Below the pieces are notes generated by a model, which searched no databases, was not told the DNA's origin, and was given only the letters and a program-made list of their open reading frames with translations. From Microcebus murinus (taxonomy: Eukaryota > Chordata > Mammalia > Primates > Cheirogaleidae): a stretch of 64,000 bases of DNA. A program made the position numbers and the translations under genes. Positions 47,356 to 60,140 of this stretch are shown here, one piece after another (the first letter of the stretch is position 1; each line of letters starts with the position of its first letter). The stretch spans positions 45,771,400-45,835,399 of the forward strand of contig NC_134116.1 in assembly GCF_040939455.1 (NCBI RefSeq). Direction: 5' to 3'.

Positions 47356-47864
47356 CCCTGAGGTCTACAAAGGAAGAAAAGGGGACTTTATTTTCAGAGA
47401 GAGAATGCATAGGTAGCATGCATTCCCTCTTCACTTCATGATAGGTTTTGAACATTAGGTGGAATAATTTGATTCTTTAAGTCAAAAGGTAAATATAGGG
47501 CACAAAGTTTGTGTACAGTCTCTATGAGCTGGCTGAAACTGGCTTGAGATCTGCAGGTATTTATCAATGAGGAATGTTTATTACACCAGTCTCCTATCCA
47601 ATGAGAGTTGTGGTGGGACCTCAAGGCAGTGGAAGAGGGTTGTCAGCATAAGGCGATCTAGGGGAGTCAGCTGGAAAATTTCCCAGCTGTAGTTGTTTCT
47701 GTAATGCTTTTCAGGAGCTGGTTTTGGGTTAATTGTAGGAAAGAAACTTTATGGAGTTTAATAAGGCAGGGATACATGACTAATCCCTCATACTCCTGGC
47801 CATGTGATTCTGTTTTTAGTGTGTCTCATTTTAGCCATAGGGAATCCATTTTTTCTATCTGTTG
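47356..47864 (-). mobile_element. Unplaced LTR-like insertion in the MaLR LTR
   Basis: About 510 bp foreign to the LTR. Read on the minus strand it ends with 'gaaaataaagtcccct' (an AATAAA near the 3' side) and has a 'ctcattggatagga' segment, a layout typical of a solo LTR. I cannot name the family and see no secure target duplication. Confidence 0.4.
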
Positions 47865-48190
47865 AGGCTCATCCCAACCCCCAACACAGATTGATACCAG
47901 TCTGGTCTGTGGCCTGTTAGGGACCAGGCTGCAGAGCTCTGCCCCCCTTCACTCCTGCCCCACCTGCCCCACTCCAAGGAAAAATTGTCTTCCATGAAAC
48001 TTAAGAAGGGGGATGACGCTCAGCAGGAGGCGAATGGTGAGCAAGCCAGCAAAGCTACGTGGGTATTTATAACTGCTTCCCATCACTAGCGTCACTGTCT
48101 GAGCTCCCCACCCCCACACCCCCATCCCATCCCTGGAAAAATTGTCTTCCGTGAAACTGGTCCTGGTGCCTAAAAGATTGGGGATCACTG
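47865..48190. mobile_element. hAT-type non-autonomous element
   Basis: Terminal wording 'catcccaacccccaacacag' at the left and 'aaaagattggggatcactg' at the right are mutually inverted. Inside are 'gtctgtggcctgttagggac' and 'gaaaaattgtcttccgtgaa', a widespread mammalian MER1-group type element. Non-coding. Family name uncertain. Confidence 0.65.
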
Positions 48191-48389
48191 TGTTGGGGTA
48201 TATTTTAACAGATCTTTAAGAAGTGATTAGGTCATGAGTGCTCCGCCCTTAGGAAGGGATTAATGTCATTATTTCAAGAGTTGGTTTGTTATTCTGAATG
48301 CGGGCTCCTGATACAAGATTGAGTTCATCCTCCTTCCCTCTCTCTCTTCTCTCTCTCTCTCCTTCTCCCTCTCTCTCTCTCTCTCTCTG

Positions 48390-48432
<43 letters not shown>

Positions 48433-48611
48433 TGCACACTCTCTTGCCTTTCTGACTTCATAGGATGTGGCTGGAACAACATCCTCACCAGATGGGGGCC
48501 CCTTGATCTTTGACTTGCCAGTCTCTAGAACTGTAAGAAATTAATCTCTGTTCTCTATAAATTACTCAGACTCGGATATGCTGTCACAGCAACACAAAAC
48601 AGACTAAGACA

Positions 48612-51600
48612 ATGGGAGTCACATATGGTCTTAGGTGCCTCAAGAGCTTCTTTACATCATTGCTGGTTTTTTTCTGGTCCTCTGTGCTTGGGCAGGACAT
48701 CACTATCTTTTCCATAGCCATAAGTCTCCTGCTTCCTTACAAAGCTTATTGACTAAACAGGGATCAAAACACTCTTGATTCCAAATGAACTGCTTTTTCA
48801 AATTTGAGGTGTTTATTGACAGAATAGGAAGGAGCTCTTTTCTATGACTCACTTTCATCATGCCATAAGGTCATAAGTCTTTCCTCCATTCCCCCCCATT
48901 ATATTTTTTTTAAATATCAATTTTGTAGGAAAATATAAAATGATGTTGAGTTGCCACAGTTGGAACATTGTACCTTGAGAACGGCATCTGCAATAGACCT
49001 TGGATTTCCTTAAGAATTCAAAAGAGCAAGGAGTTAGGGATATTGTGCTGGGGCTGACTGGTGAAGCCAATAGCACTAATGAAAATAAGGGGAAAAGGCC
49101 ACTCTGGCAACTCTCTGTGGGACACAAGGAAATATAGAGATGGATGGGCAATGTTAGGAAGGGAATGGGAAGGCATCAAGGAAAGCAAATTCCAGGCATT
49201 AGCCCTGATGGTATCTATAAAATTCCAAGAAACTCTTCTTTGGAACATAACTTGATACAGTCACCACTTACACAATTGTATTAGCTTTTAACTTTCAGCA
49301 AGAAATGTTTGTTAAAACACTGCTCTTAATGCTTGCCTTATACATGCAGAGGTGAAAAAGCCTTCCCCAATAATTTTAATTGATTAATCACACTTTTTTA
49401 AAATGTAATTTCCACTTTTTCTAAGTTAGAAAATTTACTTTGGTACACCAACCAAAAATACAGTCATTGGCTTAAATTTGCATAATTTGGAAAATTGATA
49501 TTATATATTTCTCTGTGATATTGATTATTTAAATGCTCATTGCCGTTAATATTTCTAGAAGCCTATATACCATATCCATTCTGTTAAAATATAATTTTAT
49601 CTTTTATGTGCAGCTGTATATGAAATACTGGAAAGATCATTTATAATTACTGATTTCCAAAAGCAAATCAAAAAGAATAGAAAGTAATCATGTAAATATT
49701 ATTTTATTTAAATGAAAATGTCTGGTAATGTCAAGTTAAGGATACAATTGCCTACTTAGTCATTTTAACTACATGCACAGCTGAGAATAATTCTGCATTA
49801 TAGTAATCTTGTATTTCATATGCCATATTAATTATATTATAATTAAGATACATATCCCACAAAAATAAAATATGCTTTAACTTGTTAATTTTAAATATTG
49901 ACATTTTAAAATTTTTTACTAAAAAACTCAAAAAAATGAGAATTATAAAATTTTAATTCTTTTTTTTCTTTCAAATCATTTTATTATTTCTATCCATAAG
50001 ATGCTAATAAAAATAGCAGGTATTTATATAATTTTTGAAAATCTACATGGAGATTGCTATTATTTTTTTTCTATTCATATTATGCTTCATAGTTGCCGTA
50101 TGTTCAATTTTCAAAAGGTGGACTTTCTACCTCTCAGCAATGTTTATTCTTATTGTCATAAGTTCAAACATGTCAAGTGTCTTCTTGACTATGTGGGCTA
50201 TAGAAAACATCTCTTTTGTTACAGAAATATGTTCTCATAATATTTTTGTTAAATTGACTGAACATATGGTCCTCTTTATTACTGAGGCTGAACTAGGACA
50301 ATAAATTTTGAACTCTTTGCTGCACAATGGAATCAAGCCACAATTCTCTAACAGATTGATTAAATTAAATTGGGGTCCTTAAAATATGGTTCAATAAGAA
50401 AAAAATGTCTTTGGTCTTAGTATATGTATCTAACATATAATATTTGTAATAGGCTACATATTTAAATTCTATAATGTTTGGCTCTTATTCACTTTTTATT
50501 GCAACGAATTTATGTTTTCTACTTTTTTAATGTTATTTAAAGAGTGATTATATTTGATCAGTGTACTTTTAAAACATTTTCTTATCAGCTATCCCTAGGT
50601 TTTTATACAACACCAGTTTCCCAACTTTTCCTTTGTTGCCAAAGGTCTGATTTTGTTCAAGAATGGAACAGGTATTCTTTAATTTCAAGGAAGATGAGAC
50701 TAGATGAGACTAGTCTTTGGTATGGAAGTGTGTATGTAACAAAATTCTAGCCAAAGACATGAAAAGGAAAATCTTCTGGGGACCTCTGAGATCGCTTTGT
50801 GGATTTTGTTTAATAAAAGGACATGCTGATTGGAATGTAGCTGTCCTGTTTTGATGAGAAAAAGGCCACAGGAATGAGCAAGGTGCTAACCCAGAGCCCT
50901 GAGCACATAAAGCTTATGTACCAACCCAGCAATCACCAACCTTTACACTTTTTAGTAAGTGAACAATCAACATCCTATGGTCTAAGCCACTGCCACATAA
51001 GTCTTTGATTAATCATATTAAGCAACTCTCATGGACAAATAGATGTAGCCTTAATTCTGACAGTTAGTACAATCTAAAAACAAACAAACAAGCAAAATCA
51101 ATGGGATAGTATAAAATAGACCACTTTCCAAACCAAAAAGGAAAGTATGAAAAATGAATATGCCATATGGGTTCAATGACTTTTAGGTGTCTTTATCATT
51201 ACATCTCACTTTCATACTGAGATAATCCTAGCCTAGGGCAATTTCACTTGCTGTCAAATGCAAGGTTGGGAAGACAGTATGATCTGGCTGAAACAAGATA
51301 GAAAGAAACCTAACTCACGATAAATGTGATATTGGTTCCTGATTTTTCAGTAGTAACTAATAGCGTTTAAACAACATTACAAACATAAGATAAACAAAAA
51401 CAATAGACATATTTTGGAAGTATATTAAAATAAACTACATAATTAGCAATTATTTATGCAAATGAAATATAAATATTACTATCTATATGTAGTCAGGATC
51501 CACACTTACCTTGCTATGAAAACTATTCTTTGTTTTTAAATTGGGACCTACATTAAATTTTAGTCATTTGGATATGGAAGGAAAATAATGTTAATTTTAT

Positions 51601-52439
51601 TAATCCAGAACCCTAATTTAAAAAAAGAAGCAATAATACCAGTGACCCAGAATATCTTTTGCTCTCCTTGTTGACATTCACCATCTGCACACCTGGGACC
51701 AAATGGCTGATACTAGGCCATGAAGAAAATGGGTCTATTTCCCTTTACTTGTGATGCTTACAAACCTTTTTCTTTTAATCTCCCTAATGTTTTAAAAATA
51801 ATAACATCATTTCTTTTATCCTCTATACCATGTATAATACTTGATAAATAATAGCTGCCTAATAAATCTTTGATGACACACCAAGTTTTAACCTCACTAT
51901 AGATAAAAAATGAAAACAATAGGGCAAATTTTTTTTTACCTAGCAAAGTAGCATTTTTAAAGAAAAGTTATTAGTGTTGAAGAAGATATGATGAAATAGG
52001 TCATTTTTATTCAATGATGGAAGCAGAATAAATTGACACAAATATATACCAGTTATGCATGCTCCCCATATGTGAAATAAAAAAAATATTTAATTCATGG
52101 GTAGGAATTAAATGAAATAATATATCAAAGCATCTAGCACAATGGGTTGCTGCATATTAATAGTAACATATAAATCCTGATAACCTATAAAAAAAAAGAT
52201 AAGGAAGTAATAATAGGACACATTTTTATACTTCTTTTAAATTTTGTGTCTCCTGCTTGACCAGAAACTTGGGTACCATATTTATCCTGTTTAATATTAT
52301 ACCCTGATACATTATGCAGTGCTCATTGTAATGTCATTCAGAAAATATTTGCTAAATTCACATGTAGTTCCTCTTATATATGCTCATTTACTGAATATAG
52401 ATTGCACTATTTTTTCCATTAATATTTATTAGTTTTTGA
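48612..52439. other. Intergenic DNA, AT-rich
   Basis: Nothing recognised with confidence. A weak L2-tail resemblance is seen at about 52255-52365. 50760-51000 is slightly GC-richer, family unclear. The overlapping frames at 48858-49255 and 50001-50304 lack motifs. Confidence 0.35.
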
Positions 52440-52990
52440 TATTAAATCTCTATTTTGCAATGAGAGAGAGAGAGAGAGCACAAGAGAGGAAAAGAGGGGA
52501 GGGTGGGGAGAGAGAGACTGACTCTCTCTTACTGACCCTCTGGATTGTTTCCTTTTATAAGCCCAGTCTGGGGGAGGGCTGTCAGGAAGTATGGGATATT
52601 ATCAAATGATCAACAGGTGTCCTCAAAATACCATCTGCATATAGGAGCTCCCTCTAAGCCCACATGGGAAGGCAGTGAACCACAATGTAGATTTAAGCTA
52701 ATAGCATATTAATTACACTCAGGTTACTCTAGGTCACTTTCTAAATCCTATCATACCTGGGCTGGGGAATTTTCAGATGAATAAAACATTCCCTCCTTCC
52801 CCAGATATAGCAGTTGCTCAGGATGGGATTAAGGGTGGGATAACACATAAGGGTGGAGTGCCCACCCTTATCTTTCTTCCCAGGTGGATTAATTGCTGGA
52901 GATAGCACCAAAGCAGGGAAACTCTGTCAGGAGACGTGTCAGAGATCCCATCTACCTAACATTACCATTGCAATAAGTGAATAGAACAAA
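52440..52990. repeat. Unplaced GC-richer, LTR-like block
   Basis: Begins with GA-rich low complexity (52463-52515), then 'agcccagtctgggggagggc', 'gcatataggagctccctcta', a repeated 'aagggtgggataacacataagggtgg' (in parts) and an AATAAA at about 52782. Composition is unlike the flanks and suggests an inserted element, possibly an LTR, but I cannot name it. Confidence 0.35.
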
Positions 52991-53539
52991 CAAAATAAGA
53001 CAAAATAGATGAGACAGACAAGAGACTCTGGTTGAGTGTTTTGTTGGCATTGTGAGTGTTGAAGATCTCGCTCTTCTCAATACAGCAAACAGCCAGATAC
53101 TCTAAATTTGATTTCTATCTGCTCTGCTATGGAAAAAACAAAAGTATTTATGCTTAGGAAAGACTTTGTGTAGTTGCATGGTTTTAAAGCAAAGACCAAA
53201 TGAAACAGAGAGGAAGTAAATATACGGGAAAACTTTTTCTCGGTTTTTGGGTGGTTTCCTGGTATATTTTTTTCTAAAAGTTTCTATACATCAGAACATA
53301 TATGAATAAGCTTAATTTGTAGGATTATAACTAAATGCTATTATTATCAATATTGTTCTAAGAGCGCTTATTAATGTACCATGTCTTATCAATGCTTCCA
53401 TGGATCTAGTATTTACTTAGAAACTCCTTATTCTTAATGAGACAATGCTCAATATGTTACCTCATTAATTCTTACAATTTCACTGGGAAGTCAAGATATG
53501 AAGATAAAAAAAATTAAGCAAATAATAACAACAATTGCA

Positions 53540-53745
53540 AGTTATTGTTGAACCTTTTCCATATATTCTAGGCACAATACTAAGTAGTTTATATCTACTA
53601 ATTTATTGAATCCTCACAGCGACCTTATAAAGTGGGGCCATTTCCCCATTTTACAGATGAGAAAACTGAGGTTGAGAGGATTTAAGTAATTTGTTCAACA
53701 TCATACAAGCATTAGGTTGTGAATTCAATAACCTGGCTCCAGAAA
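53540..53745 (+). repeat. MIR SINE relic
   Basis: 'ctaggcacaatactaagtag', 'tgaatcctcacagcgacctt', 'ccccattttacagatgagaa', 'actgaggttgagaggattta'. The best preserved MIR in the window. Confidence 0.9.
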
Positions 53746-55341
53746 ATAAAATCACTTACTAAATGTTAAATAATGATAATATTTAATTTATAAATGAAAC
53801 TTACTTTTCATCTCATTGATCCCTTTACGCGCAGATTGTAAGTAAACATTAACACGAATTTTCGAGGTTACTTTTTCTAAGCAGGAAACCAAGACTCAAA
53901 ATGAGTAAACTATGTGCAGTGATACTTGCATGCCCTGAACAAGAGTAAAAAGCCAGAATTGACAATCTCTCTTCTGTTATTCCAAAGCTTTTGTGGTTTT
54001 ATCTGGCAGTTCTGTGGGCTGCTTTGTTAACTTTGAGGTGAATCTTCTGATTTTTGTCTCTTAGAGTTTTTAATATTCTTTATTTTCTGACAATTTCTTA
54101 TAAATAGAGTAATTTGTATTCAGTATTGTACTGATTGTTTATAGAATTTGGCTGCAGATAATGGAAATGCCTTTTGTGAAAAGGTATCACTTTATTAAGT
54201 GGAAGGTGGGCTTTGTTCTCTTGATAACTTTTTGACATTGAGACTGCCAAAAGAAGATGGATTTGTATTTTAAATGCTTTGAAGTTGGGACAATTTAAAT
54301 AAGGGAAATTTCAAATATCTCATCGAGACACAGTAAATTCCTTCATTGCCTGAAGCAGATAGAGAAAAACGGCTGACTCATTTGAGTTCTACTTTTAAAT
54401 CTGTTTTAAAATTATAATGATGGAGTGTTTGTATGCGTTAGGAGTTTTCAGGTTTAGTAACATGCTACACTGAAAACCAATAGTACGAATGCTTATTGAT
54501 AATATCAACATCTTCATTTGGTCTTAATTTTTTAAACATATCTACAAGTTGGAGCTTTAGAAGGTAAGACTTCAAAGGAATATTAGTTTGGCAAAATCAC
54601 CCCTAGAGAGGCTCCTATTAAAAAAAAAAAGTTTACCATATTTTCCTCTCAATGTTTTATGCAAGTGAAATCAGATAAAAAAGCAACTTTTATAGGACAA
54701 TGAATAATGAAAAATATCCTAAGATGTAGCCTGAAGAAGAATATATGGAAAGATACATGGTCACGCCTTCTCCACTTCCATTTCTAGATTAGTTAATATT
54801 CACCTTGCCTGACCCCAACCCACAATACATAATACATATGATATTATGATTCATCACCCATATCCAAATGTGCAGCTAAAAGTTTCAGAAAATATTACCT
54901 GTGATGCATTCTATTTGCTACTTGTTTTGCCGCTATAGGTATCATTTCATTTTAAAAAAAAAAAACAAAATACTGGTTATTACCACTAATTGAACTTCAT
55001 GATCGACTACTTAAGTTTTTGAAGTTTTCTTGTTGTTATTGTTGTTAACAATACACATGAAATGTATTTATTGAAGCTGAAAAGTTACATTTTTTATATT
55101 CTAATCTTAGAAGTCCAGAAATAATCTATAATTAATCCACACTTCTCTATTAGTTTCCATAATGTCTCTGTTGCTATTGAAACAAAAAAAAAAGAGGAAA
55201 CAAAATGAGAAAAAAACTTTCATCATGTTGTAGAAGTATTTTTGAAAATTTGTTGTGGCTAGATGCACTGATATAGTCTATCTACTGTCCATTAATTTAC
55301 ATGAAAAAAATGAAGCAATGTCACAGTTCATTATTCATTAT
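53746..55341. other. Intergenic DNA without recognised element
   Basis: AT-rich with A runs at about 54620-54631 and 54954-54965. No gene or transposon recognised. Confidence 0.4.
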
Positions 55342-56736
55342 TCATAATCTTTTACTGTACAGATTGTGATGGATTTCAACTCCAGTTTAGAAATAAGGCT
55401 TTAGTACTTAAGAAAATTTATCAGTGAAAGAAGGGATTTGAGACCTGTCATTCAAATTACAAAAGGAATTCTCACCCAACTCCTAGCTCAGATAAGTGCC
55501 AATTTCTCTTGGCTTTTCCTTTAGCAGAATAGCTAGAAGAGTGCCTCGGGCCACATAGTCACTGTTCTGCTTCTGAATTATCCAGTGTCTGTTTTGTTCT
55601 GACAGAGGCTACTTACCCTTCTTGGAAAGGGAATCCTTACAAATCCCTAGGGTCCATTCAGGCTTGTCATCCACCAAGACCTCCCGAACAATGTCTGCTT
55701 GAATCAAATCCATCAGAATTCAGAACTGGGTCTACCTTATTTCTCTTTGGGTTCTGATGAACTCTTTGCTTTTTATTCAGAAATGTTGCCAATGTTTTTA
55801 ATCCTTGATAGAAGCAGAATAGTATGTGCTATTTCAGGTTCCAGAGTTAAATCTTCTTTCCATATATATATATATATATGCATATATATATATGTACATG
55901 TATACATATTTATGTGTGTGTGTTTAGTGTGTGTGTATATATATATATATTTCCAAAGCCAAATACTACAAGGGAAGAAAATATCCTTCTTTCCTTAACT
56001 AGAAGTAATAGAGACCTTATGTTTTCAGGATTCTATACATTTCTTAGTTACTCATAATATCCATAAGAAATTTTACTTCCACACCCCACACTTCTCTGCC
56101 ACCTCATTTAGTAGACCCTTGAGTGTCAAAATACAGTCTAAAACTGCTGTTAAATTTGCAAGGAGTTTCTGTTGAATGCCCTCTCTTTATCTGCTAACCT
56201 TGAAACCACTTTCTCATAGTCTACAAACTTGTTCAGGTGCTCAAATTCAGAAAAAAAAAATTCTCTCTCTCTTTTTTCACCCCCCTTCTCAGTTCCCATA
56301 GTTTTCTGTCTTGAGTGACTACTAGTACCTCTGCCACTTCCTGTGATGAGAAGCAGCCTCCTCTGTGGGCCTCATGTGGTGGCCCTTAATACAGAGGGCA
56401 CACAACATCTCAGTGTTTTCACAGAAAAAGGTCAAGTTCTTGTTGTGCTTCATGCACAAACACATCTGTTCCTGCCTCTTCCTCTTGTTCCTGGTGAAGT
56501 GGAATAGCTTGGAAATTGTAATCATCTTTCCCAGCTGTATATTTCTCCTCAAGTGCCCTCTTGGATAAGAAGAGACAGGGCAAGAGAACCCATCCTATAG
56601 ATCTGCCCAGGGCTATTGGATGCAGGGACAACAGATGTTTTGCCCACATTCAGTGGCGATGGGGTCTCTCAGGTAATCCAGACAGATGAACATTGGCTTC
56701 TGCCTGGCATCCCGCCAAGGCTGCTGCAACTGCCAT
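55342..56736 (-). pseudogene. TRIM75-like pseudogene, near full length
   Basis: Decayed copy of a TRIM-family gene (E3 ubiquitin ligase type), closest in my recognition to TRIM75, with TRIM60 as relative. Order on the minus strand: ATG at 56736-56734 ('MAVAAALAG'); RING remnant 'ICLDYLRDPIATECGQNIC', where Gln replaces the expected zinc-binding His; stops, then 'HLRRNIQLGKMI'; B-box 2 'CMKHNKNLTFFCEN...LCALCIKGHH' with Cys/His ligands retained; coiled coil 'EFEHLNKFVDYEKVVSRLAD'; then, after a TA/TG microsatellite (55861-55951), 'PEIAHTILLLS' and the B30.2/SPRY pieces 'DDKPEWTLGICKDSL' and 'KPREIGTYLS'; the end falls near 55342. At about 1395 bp it is close to the ~1.4 kb I expect for the gene. 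Many stops and several frameshifts make it non-functional. TRIM75 normally lies elsewhere, so this is a displaced copy; I see no A-tail or target duplication proving retroposition. Confidence 0.85.
55861..55951. repeat. TA/TG microsatellite inside the TRIM pseudogene
   Basis: Alternating TA with interspersed GTA and TGTG runs. Grew within the dead gene between its coiled-coil and SPRY parts. Confidence 0.9.
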
Positions 56737-57304
56737 TGGGCCCAGGAATGAAGGTTTGGAAGGTGAGGTAACTTTTCTTCAGAGATCTCACTGCCCTTCC
56801 CATTCCAAGTATATTCTCTTTAATTAAGGGCAGTCCTTGATATCCTCTAAGACCTGTTCCTCAGTTGCAGATGCCTAGAGGAACTCTGCTTATAACCTGA
56901 AGCCAATTGCAGATTAGTTGGGCAACTGACTGCCCTTTGCAGCTCAGAGAAATGAAGCAAAGCTCAGACATTCTTTCAGTCAGAAGGCAGACAGGACTCA
57001 AAAGCACCTATTTGTTCCTGGAACAAGTGGCTCTTAGCAGTTCTGTGAGATCTGCCTCTGAAGCAGGTCTCAGAGAATGATTTCTGCAGCCAGTCTTATT
57101 TCAGCTTGTGTGGTCAGTGATGTAGCCATGGCATATACACCGCACTAAGAGGGTAGAACTATTAGGATCCTGCCTATTAAATATTGCTGGATCCTTCTTC
57201 CAGAAGGGAGGGCAGGTCTGTGTTATGGCTGAATAATTGTTTAGAAGCTCGGGGAGGTGAGCAAGGGAACTCCTGTGATTGAATCGGAGCAAGTGGGCCA
57301 GGCA

Positions 57305-57460
57305 TTAAGATAATATACAGGATCTCATTTAACTTTTGTAATTGTCCTTCCAGCCTCTCCAACAAGCTTTAATCCCATCCTTGCTGAGGTGGAAACCGAA
57401 GATCTCAAAGGCTGAGGGAGGCCTAGTCATATTCTTACCTAAGTATGTACAACTCTGGGG
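57305..57460 (+). repeat. MIR-like relic
   Basis: 'caggatctcatttaactttt', 'gaggtggaaaccgaagatct' and 'aaggctgagggaggcctagt' give a weak MIR match. Minus-strand frames over this region (57101-57365) are chance. Confidence 0.45.
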
Positions 57461-59649
57461 CCCACCAATTTGTTTTGAAGATGAGATTGGCTTTCCTGTT
57501 TCCCTTTATGCCTAAGCTATGCCATTGCTAGCCACTTTTGTAGCTGCAAGAAAGGTGTAACAGAAATTTGGGTTGATGTAAAAGTTGTATTCTCAGATGA
57601 TCTATCTTATAAAACAAAGTTTCTGTCCACTTGAAAAATATAAATTTTGTTAGAGGCCTGATTTTAATGAATAAAAGTTTACTTTGCCCTTTTTTTCAAA
57701 TATTTTTCATAGGCATTTAATTTTGATAATCTGTAACTATTCACTGATTCAAAATTTCTTCATTGATAAACATGACTATTTTCAGGTAATTGTTTCAAGA
57801 TATGTTTGCTGAAGGCAAAAATTCTTTTTATGAAGGAAAACATTTATTTTTGCTGAAAATATACATATTAAAATTTTGCCTATTAATGTACTACCTGATT
57901 ATATTTACTAAATGATATAATTAAACTAATTGTTATCTCTTACTCTTTTCTTCTTATTTCCTAAGAAATCACTTCACTCATAGGGATCTACTCTAATCTT
58001 CTTAAATTAGTGAAGCTAACTCAAGCCTAGATACTGCAAAGGTTTTCAGAAGACCCCAGATGTGCAGATTTGTTGCCTGCAACCATGTGAAGCCTGGTGC
58101 TGATCTGTTGCCTGCCTGAATTCTTGAGTGTCTTAACCCCACTTTGATGTTACTTGCAACTCCCCCTCACATACATACTCCCTTTCCAGGATGCTATTGT
58201 AACCTGTAGTCTGTTTAGCTCAACTATACTTATTGTCCATAGCTGCATCTGTATCCCTCTCTACCTAGGTGCATTTTACGCAAAGTTTTTTTGGCTTTTG
58301 CATCTGACCCTATTCTCCCCATAACTGTTATGTTTCAACATATGAAACATAATGTTTCAACAAATTCTAGTTCAGAATTTGGTCCTGTGTTCTCTGCCAC
58401 TGGAAAGAATCATTGGACAGTGCCTGGTTGCGCTGCAAAGTTTGTTACTTGCTTCAGCCATTTCTTCCTTGCCTATTTGTAGCCTCCTCTACCTACTTAA
58501 CATCTACAATGCAAGTATTGACTGTACTTATGCTACATCTCACCTTCTCCCTTATATCTTCTTGTATTTGCAGTTCCTCTCTATAGATTGCCCACAACCC
58601 ATCTTACTCCCTAGCTGTTGGCCATAAAGGAAATTGCTGGAAAATAAATCACATTTTCCCTTCAAGTTATAGCTAAAATAAATAGATGTGTTGTTCAGAG
58701 AGAAGGCTAAGCTGAAAAACTTAGTTCATTATTATCTCTATTATATACAGAAAAATATAGTATACAGTTACTTTGCCTATTCAGATATTTTTTGTAAATT
58801 TGTACTCTGACCTCCCAGACACTTCAGACTCTGTCCTCTTGGATGGACACTTTTATTGTTTTAGGTGATAATGTCAAATTTTTCCTTAATGTGATACATT
58901 CTAATATAAATTTTTATTAAAACTGGACAAGTCACAATTTCAAATATTTAATTATTCCAAAATAAAGTAGCGTCAAATTTATCAGTTTACCAGTTCTATC
59001 TACATAGAAAGCTTGTTTAAAATAAGTAGAATATGCATGCTGAGAATTTCCAATCCACACCAATTTTGTTGACTATTAGATTTCTAGCACCCAGCAGAAG
59101 GCCTACATTTAGACAATTCTTCATATATTTGTAAAATTAATTAAATAAACTAAGGCTCATGTCCTCAATTCAAATGCCAAAAGTAAAATAGCCTTAAAGA
59201 ATATTTATCTGTGTTGGTAGAGGAATTTGTGATCTATTTTTTTGCCGGATAAACTATCATGTTCTCAGGAAAAGAAAAATAGGAGGAAAAATAAAGTACA
59301 TAATTCAGTAGAATAATGCTGAATTATGTGGTAAATAATGCTTAAGCTTCCCTTGATTATTTCAGTTTATTTTCCCCTAGAGTTTTTAAGTGTTACAAAA
59401 GATACTGATATTAATTGTTCTAAAGCAAAGCTTCATTTTTCTTCCAGAGATGCAGGATGATTCCATGAACTCAAATTGGAACATTTCAAAGATATTTATG
59501 TTAATCAGTAGCTACTTTGGAGCACATTTATCCCTGTTAGCCTCTTTCATTTAGGAGTATGCTAGTAAGAGGAAAATGAGCTTGCCTGCTCATCTCAGCC
59601 TTCTCTCTCCACCTTACTTTGAAACAGTTTCTTTGAAACACTGTTAGTG
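57461..59649. other. Intergenic DNA without recognised element
   Basis: AT-rich. A small palindromic cluster 'atgtttcaacatatgaaacat' lies at about 58330-58350. The frames at 58291-58627 lack motifs. Confidence 0.4.
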
Positions 59650-60140
59650 CTACATTGTATCTACAGCTTTGTAAAACTGGGATATCTCACAAACCTTTCT
59701 GCTTTCCGCGTTTGAGGAGAGGATGGGGCCAACCACTCCTAACTCAGTCTGTCTTCCATCAGGAGTCCGCGTGGTGGAATAACAATCACAGCGTGAGACT
59801 TAACACAGGGAAAACAGTCGGTCAGAATATGAAACGATGAGCTAATCCTTCTAAGGATAGGAGACATCTATCCATGTAAATCTCCCTCCAGCTCTGCTGA
59901 GAGTCTCTGAACAGCTTCTCCCTCGAACGCTGTGCCATATAGCTAGACCCCGGGTCAGGTAGCATCTCTGCAGGTTAAAGAAAACAAGTTCTTTGGAAAT
60001 AACACTCAGGTTGAATATATTTCCAGTGTCGGCCTGCAAGTGGCCCGAGCATGCCTGCATGACAGAGTCTCAGGGTAATGCGTCTGAGGAAAGGAAATTG
60101 TAGGGCTGTTCCCACTGACAGTCACGCAGAGAGACTCTGC
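59650..60140. other. CpG-bearing unique segment
   Basis: About 490 bp with well over ten CpGs ('ttccgcgtttgagg', 'gagtccgcgtggtgg', 'ccctcgaacgctg', 'gaccccgggtc', 'cagtgtcggcctgc', 'gtcacgcagag') in DNA that otherwise has almost none. No transposon wording or convincing frame. Could be a regulatory element, a non-coding RNA exon or an unrecognised insertion. Confidence 0.4.

Larger units (their letters stand above)
47268..48611 (+). mobile_element. MaLR 3' LTR split by later insertions
   Basis: Starts TGCTATGGTTTGAAGG at 47268, breaks off at about 47355, resumes at about 48190 ('aagaagtgattaggtcatga', 'gtgctccgcccttaggaagg') and ends 'gactaagaca' at 48611. Together with the 5' LTR this defines a two-LTR element of about 3.56 kb. 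A CT tract and a (CA)n run (48390-48429) have expanded inside the LTR. Its start matches the 5' LTR closely enough to pair them. Confidence 0.85.

Noticed and set aside
57101..57365. Minus-strand frames upstream of the TRIM relic as its N-terminal extension
   Set aside because: The TRIM start codon is at 56736, and this region overlaps a MIR-like relic with no TRIM wording.
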